A DNA stretch of 38,948 nt, taken from NCBI GenBank assembly GCA_029939505.1, contig JAOZSV010000014.1, forward strand, positions 1 to 38,948, in the 5' to 3' direction. The position numbers and the translations under genes were made by a program. The number at the start of each line of letters is the position of its first letter. Position 1 is the first letter of the stretch. This stretch comes from Thiotrichaceae bacterium (GTDB lineage Bacteria > Pseudomonadota > Gammaproteobacteria > Beggiatoales > Beggiatoaceae). The notes beneath the pieces were generated by a model. The model was given only the letters and a program-made list of their open reading frames with translations, was not told the DNA's origin and did no database searches. Below are positions 32,943 through 38,948 of this stretch, in pieces.

Positions 32943-33290
32943 TTTGGAGTCCAACGCTTCAGCTTTGGAATAGGAGTCCAACGCTTCAGCTTTGGAATAG
33001 GAGTCCAACGCTTTGAAAGGAGATGAAAAAAACGATAATAATGCGATTATGTTATAAACGTGTTTAAAATCAAATATTTAATAAAAAATTGGCGTTATTT
33101 TTTTCTGGAAAACGCCCAAAGCTAAAGCGTTGAACTCCAAAACGCCCAAAGCTAAAGCGTTGAACTCCAAAAAACGCTCAAAGCTAAAGCGTTGAACTCC
33201 AAAACGCCCAAAGCTGAAGCGTTGGACTCCTATTCCAAAGCTGAAGCGTTGAATTCCAGAAAACGCTCAAAGCTAAAGTGTTGGACGAAA
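32943..33290. repeat. Family E array forming a long inverted repeat
   Basis: Three plus-sense units (GGAGTCCAACGCTTCAGCTT at 32943, 32972 and 33000) are followed by five or six minus-sense units (AAAGCTAAAGCGTTGAACTC and variants) from 33119 to 33286. The two blocks could pair into a branched hairpin just upstream of rlmE. Confidence 0.85.
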
Positions 33291-33330
33291 AAAATTCAAC
33301 TCTTAATTCGTACTTTAATAGAACAATGTA

Positions 33331-33963
33331 ATGAGTAAAAAGCGTTTTAGCAAAAGTAGTCAGCGTTGGATCCAGGAACATAGAACTGATCAGTATGTTA
33401 AACAAGCTAAAGAAGCGGGTTATCGTTCACGGGCTGTTTACAAACTGGCACAAATTGATGCCCGTGATCATTTATTTCAGCCTAACATGACTGTTATTGA
33501 TTTAGGGGCCGCACCTGGTGGTTGGTCACAATGGATCAGCCAACGTTTCCCTCATAAAATTCGCGTGTTTGCCCTAGATATTTTACAGATGAATCTTCTA
33601 CCTGATGTCACGTTTATTCAGGGCGATTTTCGAGAACCAGTCGTGGTTGAAAACTTACTGAATCAACTAGCTCATAATAAAGCTAACCTTGTAATATCTG
33701 ATATGGCACCCAATATTAGTGGTATGAAAGCAATTGATCAGCCCCGCATTATGTTATTGGCAGAACTCGTCAAAGATTTTGCTTATGATGTACTTGCTCC
33801 AGATGGGCATTTATTAACTAAAGTGTTCCAAGGGGAAGGTTTTGATGCTTATATTAATGCATTAAAAACCCACTTTAAGCAAGTTCTTATTCGCAAACCA
33901 GAGGCTTCACGTTCTCGCTCATCTGAAGTTTATGTGCTTGCCAAGCATTACCTGACTCAGTGA
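33331..33963 (+). CDS. rlmE: 23S rRNA 2'-O-ribose U2552 methyltransferase RlmE
   Basis: RlmE (FtsJ/RrmJ) methylates U2552 of 23S rRNA in the large subunit using S-adenosylmethionine. The 210-residue protein is full length. The catalytic K-D-K-E tetrad is visible: K38 (AVYKL), D124 (SDMAPN), K164 (TKVFQGEGF), E199 (SSEVYVL). The cofactor loop is DLGAAPGGWSQ (57-67). The gene precedes ftsH as in many gammaproteobacteria, though here a 481-bp repeat block parts them. No strong ribosome site is evident. Confidence 0.97.
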   Translation: MSKKRFSKSSQRWIQEHRTDQYVKQAKEAGYRSRAVYKLAQIDARDHLFQPNMTVIDLGAAPGGWSQWISQRFPHKIRVFALDILQMNLLPDVTFIQGDFREPVVVENLLNQLAHNKANLVISDMAPNISGMKAIDQPRIMLLAELVKDFAYDVLAPDGHLLTKVFQGEGFDAYINALKTHFKQVLIRKPEASRSRSSEVYVLAKHYLTQ

Positions 33964-34017
33964 TCAGAATCAAGTATAAGTACCTGAGCATTGTCAGAGA
34001 TTTTATTCGCCGCTCAG

Positions 34018-34362
34018 AAACCGAGTTTTTTGAAAAAACTCAAGACGAAAGTTTTTTCTTTAAAAAAACTTTCGCCTCGAATTCTAAATACTCGATCATC
34101 AAGTTTTTGATGTAATTTGGCTTGGCCTCAATCAATTTTAAAATTTTAAAAAAAGCAAGTTATTGATTTTTAATATAATTTTAAAAAATTAAAATATTTT
34201 TAATGAATCAAAAATTGAGGTCTTTTAAAATCAATGATTTACAAAAAACTTGTTCGCTTGAATAAAATACCTGAAAATTTATCATTCGGTACTGACAACG
34301 TTTTTTAAAATCAGTTTTATTCTAAAATCCGTTGTACTCATTATTATTTGTTGTACTCATGA
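34018..34362. repeat. Chimeric family H/A hairpins and a partial family B
   Basis: AGAAACCGAGTTTTTTGAAA AAACTC (34018-34043) is followed directly by GACGAAAG, T-run, A-run, CTTTCGCCTCGAATTC (34045-34084), a family A unit whose left end is lost. ACTCGATCATCAAG (family D word) follows. At 34297-34362 stand AAATCCGTTGTACTCA and TTGTTGTACTCA of family B. The centre (34110-34290) is very AT-rich and holds no recognised feature. Confidence 0.7.
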
Positions 34363-34444
34363 TTAAAGTTACGCAAAGCCACGCCATTCAAGTTCTTGGC
34401 TAGAAACAGCGTATCACAATATTCACACAAAGAGGCATAGTTTA

Positions 34445-36385
34445 GTGAATGACATAGCAAAAAATATTCTATTATGGATAGTTATCGCCCTTGTTTTAAT
34501 GATGGTGTTTAACAATTTTGGTCCGCCAAAAAACACTCCTACCCAGTTAGTTGAATATTCAAAATTCATTACTGATGTTGAACAGGGACAAATCCGAGAG
34601 GTGGTTATTGAAGGACGCAATATTAAAGGGGTCACACAAAATGGTGAACGTTTTGTGACTTATAACCCGGGGGATAACGGTTTGATTGGGGATTTGTTGA
34701 AGTATCATGTGAAAATTATCTCCCGCCCACCTGAACAGCAGTCGTTGCTGATGCAAATTTTCATTTCCTGGTTTCCCATGTTGCTACTGTTTGGGATATT
34801 AATTTTCTTCATGCGCCAAATGCAAGGCGGTGGGCGCGGTGCGTTATCGTTTGGGAGAAGCCGCGCTCGGATGATTGAAGAAGATCAGATCAAAATTACC
34901 TTTAACGATGTTGCTGGTGTTGATGAGGCTAAGCAAGAAGTCAGTGAATTAGTGGAGTTTTTACGTGAACCAGCCAAATTCCAAAACTTGGGTGGAAAAA
35001 TTCCACGCGGCGTATTGATGGTTGGCGCACCAGGTACAGGTAAAACCTTACTGGCAAAAGCAATTGCGGGTGAAGCTAAAGTACCCTTTTTTACCATTTC
35101 TGGCTCTGACTTTGTAGAAATGTTTGTTGGTGTCGGTGCATCGCGGGTGCGTGATATGTTTGAGCAATCTAAAAGACATGCGCCCTGTATTATCTTTATT
35201 GATGAAATTGATGCTGTCGGTCGTCATCGCGGAGCCGGTTTAGGCGGTGGACATGATGAAAGGGAGCAAACGCTTAACCAATTGCTGGTCGAAATGGATG
35301 GCTTTGAGGGCAATGAAGGCGTGATTGTGATTGCAGCAACGAACCGCCCTGATGTGTTAGACCCTGCTTTATTGCGTCCTGGCCGTTTTGACCGTCAAGT
35401 GGTTGTTCCTCTTCCTGATATTCGGGGGCGTGAGCAAATTCTAAAAGTACACATGCGGAAAGTCCCCATTGCTGATAATGTCAAACCGACTTTGATTGCA
35501 CGGGGTACGCCCGGCTTTTCTGGAGCAGACTTGGCTAACCTTATCAATGAGGCAGCCTTATTTGCCGCTCGTTCTAACAAGCGTTTGGTAGAAATGGACG
35601 ATTTTGAAAAAGCCAAGGATAAAATTATGATGGGGGCCGAGCGTAAATCTCTGGTTATGACCGAAGAAGAGAAAAAACTCACGGCTTATCATGAAGCAGG
35701 TCATGCCATTGTGGGACGCTTAGTGCCTAAGCATGATCCTGTTTACAAGGTGACGATTATTCCCAGGGGACGTGCCTTGGGTGTCACGATGTTTTTACCT
35801 GAAACAGATCGTCTTAGTTATAGTAAAGAATTATTGGAAAGTCAAATTTCCAGTATTTTTGGTGGGCGTGTTGCTGAAGAACTGATTTTTGGATCAGAAG
35901 CGATCACAACAGGCGCGACTAATGATATTCAACGGGCGACTGAAATTGCCCGTAATATGGTTACAAAATGGGGATTTTCGGAACGTCTTGGGCCACTGAC
36001 TTATGGTGAAGAAGACAGCGAGGTCTTTTTGGGGCATAGTGTCACTAGACATAAAATGCTTTCTGATGATACCGCGCGTATCATTGACGAAGAAGTGCAT
36101 TCCTTCATTGATCGCAATTACGATAGAGCTGAACATTTGCTTAAGGAACATACAAATCTTCTGCATTTAATGGCAGAGGCTTTGCTCAAGTACGAAACGA
36201 TTGATAGTGAACAAATTGATGATATCATGGTAGGAAAAGTCCCAGGACCGCCAAAAGATTGGGAAAATAATGATAATGACGAGGACCAAAAAAAGGACTC
36301 CAGTGAGGATAGCAGCCAGGATAGCAGCCAGGCTGAACCTATCAAGCCTGTCAACAAAATTGGCGAACCTGCCAGTTTACACTAA
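34445..36385 (+). CDS. ftsH: ATP-dependent zinc metalloprotease FtsH
   Basis: FtsH is the membrane-anchored hexameric AAA+ protease that degrades misassembled membrane proteins and regulators such as LpxC. The 646-residue protein has two membrane segments (about 7-23 and 105-123) around a periplasmic domain, Walker A GAPGTGKT (194-201), Walker B IIFIDEID (249-256), the SRH region ([20 protein letters not shown]) and the zinc site HEAGH (416-420), with the third ligand expected in the later ATNDI region. The start is GTG, with AGAGG about 11 bases upstream. The acidic, serine-rich C-terminal tail ([15 protein letters not shown]) contains short internal repeats. Confidence 0.98.
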   Translation: MNDIAKNILLWIVIALVLMMVFNNFGPPKNTPTQLVEYSKFITDVEQGQIREVVIEGRNIKGVTQNGERFVTYNPGDNGLIGDLLKYHVKIISRPPEQQSLLMQIFISWFPMLLLFGILIFFMRQMQGGGRGALSFGRSRARMIEEDQIKITFNDVAGVDEAKQEVSELVEFLREPAKFQNLGGKIPRGVLMVGAPGTGKTLLAKAIAGEAKVPFFTISGSDFVEMFVGVGASRVRDMFEQSKRHAPCIIFIDEIDAVGRHRGAGLGGGHDEREQTLNQLLVEMDGFEGNEGVIVIAATNRPDVLDPALLRPGRFDRQVVVPLPDIRGREQILKVHMRKVPIADNVKPTLIARGTPGFSGADLANLINEAALFAARSNKRLVEMDDFEKAKDKIMMGAERKSLVMTEEEKKLTAYHEAGHAIVGRLVPKHDPVYKVTIIPRGRALGVTMFLPETDRLSYSKELLESQISSIFGGRVAEELIFGSEAITTGATNDIQRATEIARNMVTKWGFSERLGPLTYGEEDSEVFLGHSVTRHKMLSDDTARIIDEEVHSFIDRNYDRAEHLLKEHTNLLHLMAEALLKYETIDSEQIDDIMVGKVPGPPKDWENNDNDEDQKKDSSEDSSQDSSQAEPIKPVNKIGEPASLH

Positions 36386-36389
36386 TAAA

Positions 36390-36770
36390 TATGGTAGGTC
36401 GGGTTAGCTTATCAAGCGTCGCGTGATAACGTAACCCGACATTTACCTAATAAATCGTATGGGTAGGTCGGGTTAGCTTATCAAGCGTCGCTTGATAACG
36501 TAACCCGACATTTACGAACCTATCCCACTATTCGTTTTTGAGCTTAGAAATCCGATTTTTGGAAAAAATCGGATTTCTTAAACCTCGTTTTTTGGTCAAA
36601 AACCCAACTATTTTTATTCATTATTCTGCATTTTTGAATAGTGGGATAGGTTCACCTAAGAAATCGTATGGTGTCGGGTTACGGCGCCATCTAACCCGAC
36701 CTACTTAGCTAAGAAATCGCCCGGTGTCGGGTTACGTTTTTTTGCGGCGCAAAAAAATCTAACCCGACCT
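36390..36770. repeat. Family F units with nested palindromes
   Basis: GTAGGTCGGGTTAGCTTATC ... GATAACGTAACCCGAC occurs twice in tandem (36391-36446 and 36464-36509), then further GTGTCGGGTTA / TAACCCGACCTAC hairpins follow (36671-36772). Between them GAACCTATCCCACTATTC (36516-36533) and its complement (36636-36653) enclose a family H stem (36541-36582). Confidence 0.85.
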
Positions 36771-36783
36771 ACTTAGCTTTTCT

Positions 36784-36882
36784 TTGGAGTCCAACGCTTC
36801 AGCTTTGGACGTTTTTGGAGTCCAACGCTTCAGCTTTGGAAACAGTGTATTAACTCGCCAAAGCTGAAGCGTTGGACTCCAG
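36784..36882. repeat. Family E units before folP
   Basis: GGAGTCCAACGCTTCAGCTT TGGA occurs twice in direct orientation (36785 and 36815) and AAAGCTGAAGCGTTGGACTCC once in the reverse (36861-36881), so a hairpin is possible just before folP. Confidence 0.85.
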
Positions 36883-36911
36883 AAAAAGACTAAGTCTGTA
36901 AAAAAGAAAGC

Positions 36912-37736
36912 ATGTTCTTAGAAAATAGCTTACCTCTCCCACAAGTCATGGGAATTATTAATGTGACTCCCGATTCCTTTTCGGATGGGGGACATTTTTT
37001 TTCCATAGACTCCGCATTGAATCATGCCCGCTTGATAGTCGAAGAAGGGGCGGATATTATTGATATTGGTGGCGAGTCCACCCGCCCCGGCGCACACGCA
37101 GTATCAGTACAAGAGGAACTTGATCGCGTTATTCCCATATTAGAAAAAATTCGTGCAGAAGAATGGCCAATAAAAATATCGGTTGATACCAATAAAGCGC
37201 AAGTGATGCGTGAAGCGATTGCTGTCGGTGCCGATATGATTAATGATATTATGGCTCTACGTGGTGAAGGGTGCTTGGCAACTGTTGCCACTTCGGATCA
37301 GGTGCAAGTTTGTCTTATGCACATTCAAGGTGAACCAAGAACCATGCAAGAAAATCCCCATTATGAGAACGTGGTTGCTGAAATTAAAGCGTTTTTATTA
37401 GAACGAGTACAGGCTTGTTTAGATATGGGCATTGCTTCAAATCGTCTTTTGATTGATCCGGGTTTTGGTTTTGGCAAAACGGTGGCGCATAATTTACTTT
37501 TAATGAAAAAACTAGATGTTTTTACTGACTTAGGTTATCCTGTTTTGGTGGGACTCTCTCGTAAGTCATTGATAGGTAATATATTAAATAAACCGGTTAC
37601 AGGACGTTTGTATGGCAGCTTAGCTTTAGCCGTCTTAGCGGTTAGCAAAGGTGCAGCGGTTATTCGTACCCATGATGTTGCAGCGACTGTTGATGCCCTT
37701 AAAATGACTGATGCGGTTTTAAATAGTCAGAGTTAA
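36912..37736 (+). CDS. folP: Dihydropteroate synthase
   Basis: FolP condenses 6-hydroxymethyl-dihydropterin diphosphate with p-aminobenzoate in folate synthesis; it is the sulfonamide target. The 274-residue TIM-barrel protein has MGIINVTPDSFSDGG (14-28), DIGGESTRPGA, VDTNKAQVMREA, LMHIQGEPRTMQ, DPGFGFGKT and GLSRKS. The lysine and Arg loops at KSLIG and IRTHDV are present. It follows ftsH as is common; glmM, the usual next gene, is not there. The ribosome site is weak (AAAGAAAG). Confidence 0.97.
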   Translation: MFLENSLPLPQVMGIINVTPDSFSDGGHFFSIDSALNHARLIVEEGADIIDIGGESTRPGAHAVSVQEELDRVIPILEKIRAEEWPIKISVDTNKAQVMREAIAVGADMINDIMALRGEGCLATVATSDQVQVCLMHIQGEPRTMQENPHYENVVAEIKAFLLERVQACLDMGIASNRLLIDPGFGFGKTVAHNLLLMKKLDVFTDLGYPVLVGLSRKSLIGNILNKPVTGRLYGSLALAVLAVSKGAAVIRTHDVAATVDALKMTDAVLNSQS

Positions 37737-37810
37737 AATGATTTTTTGTCGTTGGGCGAACGTACTGCAAAACTCGTAAGCCGCATATGTCTGATTGATA
37801 AATCGTAATT

Positions 37811-37932
37811 TGTAGGGTGCATAAGCGATAGCGTCATGCACCATTTGCATCCATTACGGCAATTCATACACAACCAAATTTTTATTAAATGAATGGGTTT
37901 GGTGTATGACGCTTCGCTTATACACCCTACGA
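37811..37932. repeat. Inverted repeat TGTAGGGTGCATAAGCG
   Basis: TGTAGGGTGCATAAGCGATA (37811 on) and its imperfect complement CGCTTCGCTTATACACCCTA (to about 37930) enclose GCGTCATGCACCA / GGTGTATGACGC. It lies between two converging genes and may also serve to end transcription. Confidence 0.7.
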
Positions 37933-37940
37933 GCTCTTTA

Positions 37941-38513
37941 CTACTTAACTAGATAAGGTTCCAACTCTATTCTAACTTGATTACTGACATCAAACGGTAT
38001 TTGTTTGTGCTCAAAAGATTGTTGTAGGCGCCAAGCCATTTCTTCCAGAGGACTTTGGCGATAACCTTTTTCAATGATACCGGTACCATATAAATCCATA
38101 TAAACTTTATCTTTAAGTATTTGCCATTGTATGGTATGTACTAGCTCGTGGAAATGAACCACATTCCAATATTTTAAATCTTGACGTACAAAGTACATAT
38201 CCTTGTATTGAACGCCATTAGGTTCCCAATTTTCATAGGCAGACATGCCTTTAATACCCAACTTAGCTAAAGGAGGAATAGGGCAACGTTTGACAATAGC
38301 AACCTGTGTATTTTGTAAAAGCGGTTGTGGATAATAATCAGGTAAGCGAGAGAGATTTAATTCACAGGTATAAGGTGCATTCTGTTTATAATAAGTTGTT
38401 ATTTCATTTACCCATTCTAAAATAGCAGGTAAACGCTGACGACATTGTCGTTTAAGCAATATTTTAACCATTGAACCAATAATAGGTGTTGTTACTATTG
38501 ATTTATAATACAT
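37941..38513 (-). CDS. Small HExxH metallopeptidase-like protein
   Basis: This 190-residue protein starts at ATG 38513, with AGGAG (complement of 38521-38525) 7 bases upstream; a longer frame to 38561 would run into repeat DNA. It contains H122-E-L-V-H126 in VVHFHELVHTIQWQIL, the zinc-binding HExxH helix, and a later SPLEEMAWRLQ helix whose Glu (157 or 158) could be the third ligand, as in gluzincins. The N-terminal stretch TTPIIGSMVKILL may be a membrane-binding helix. There is no signal peptide. I do not recognise a named family; the protease role is an inference from the motif. It converges with folP. Confidence 0.7.
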   Translation of the reverse strand: MYYKSIVTTPIIGSMVKILLKRQCRQRLPAILEWVNEITTYYKQNAPYTCELNLSRLPDYYPQPLLQNTQVAIVKRCPIPPLAKLGIKGMSAYENWEPNGVQYKDMYFVRQDLKYWNVVHFHELVHTIQWQILKDKVYMDLYGTGIIEKGYRQSPLEEMAWRLQQSFEHKQIPFDVSNQVRIELEPYLVK

Positions 38514-38539
38514 TATTAATCTCCTAGCTGTTAGCCAGG

Positions 38540-38948
38540 TAGCGGGGCAAAATGTGTGCAACGGTATAAGAGATCAACCATAAGACGTTGCACGAAAAAA
38601 TGTGGTCCACCCTACATGGCTTGAAATTCGTTTCGCCATTCATAAGAAATGCGTACTCTTAGAGGAGTTTGAATTCGTTTATTTCGTCAATTCGTTGTAC
38701 TCAATTAACCCTCGATTTAAAGAAACCACTGCCTTCCCCCCAAAAAGTAGCAAGCGTGGGCAACGTCTTTTTGGTGCAACGGCACCCACTTTTTTCTGAT
38801 TTCCATGCGTCTGCATCACTGCCATTAAGTTTTCGAGTCGAGGCTAACGTTTTTTTAAAGAAAAAACGTTAGCCTCGACTTGAGTTTTTTTTCAAAAAAA
38901 CTCAAACCTCGAAAGGAATATTTATTGGAATCCAAACCGTCAGATTTG
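38540..38948. repeat. Mixed dispersed repeats at the right edge, with nested family A units
   Basis: GTGTGCAACGGTATAAGAGATC and GACGTTGCACGAAAA to CCTACATGGCT (38552-38621) repeat the word order seen before hicA. Partial family B words follow (TTCGTCAATTCGTTGTACTC). At 38832-38914 a family A unit (TCGAGGCTAACG ... CGTTAGCCTCGA) sits inside another (TTTCGAG ... CTTGAG, T-run, A-run, CTCAAACCTCGAAA). The window ends in a cut copy of GGAATCCAAACCGTCAGATTTG. No gene is seen. Confidence 0.8.

Overview
The window looks like chromosome of a large sulfur-oxidising gammaproteobacterium of the Thiotrichales (Beggiatoa / Thioploca / Thiomargarita type). This is an inference from three things: the gene set (ccmDEF, gspK, perM-type permease, rlmE-ftsH-folP order, recQ), the low GC content, and intergenic DNA made almost wholly of palindromic repeats with accessory toxin-antitoxin and nuclease-fold genes. 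TGA is a normal stop. No tRNA, rRNA or CRISPR was found.

Layout. 1-2650: a PD-(D/E)XK-fold protein, a hicAB toxin-antitoxin pair bracketed by long terminal inverted repeats, and a transposase / glutamine-amidotransferase remnant. 2651-9124 (minus strand): a 1667-residue two-component/cyclase hybrid and the type II secretion pseudopilin GspK. 9428-15177: ccmD-ccmE-ccmF (cytochrome c maturation), a TolC-type outer-membrane protein and a BCCT transporter. 15178-20231: a group II intron scrap, a Fic-type protein with Gln at the catalytic His position, a metal-dependent amidohydrolase, and a small protein coupled to an AI-2E/PerM-type permease. 20518-23484: a protein kinase fused to a formylglycine-generating-enzyme-like (C-type-lectin fold) domain whose last ~100 bp resemble the variable region of a diversity-generating retroelement target. 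23882-27517: an accessory island with a tandem GxxExxY protein, a broken PD-(D/E)XK gene, a ribbon-helix-helix/MazF pair and a UPF0175/DUF3368 pair. 27853-32917: recQ (minus) and a hybrid histidine kinase. 33331-37736: rlmE, ftsH, folP in conserved order but pushed apart by repeats. 37941-38513 (minus): a small HExxH protein.

The most striking feature is a set of short palindromic repeat families. The main one (family A) has constant ends TTCGAGG...CCTCGAA, a variable word of about 5-8 bp that co-varies between the two arms, then T-run/A-run and a small loop, about 41-45 bp in all. It occurs at least a dozen times, in tandem, nested in itself and inside genes. One copy adds 14 codons in frame to hicA. 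Another lies in frame in a PD-(D/E)XK gene but brings stop codons. A palindrome of another family adds codons in frame to the kinase domain between the catalytic loop and DFG. This resembles the Rickettsia palindromic elements (RPE) known in alphaproteobacteria. Other families are B (GTACAACGGATT, ~100 bp hairpins), C (terminal repeats TGTAACTACTCAG, sometimes with cargo, including hicAB), D (ACTACAAGGATT), E (GGAGTCCAACGCTTCAGC), F (GGTCGGGTTA) and H (GAAATCCGATTTTTT). They sit inside one another like nested dolls.
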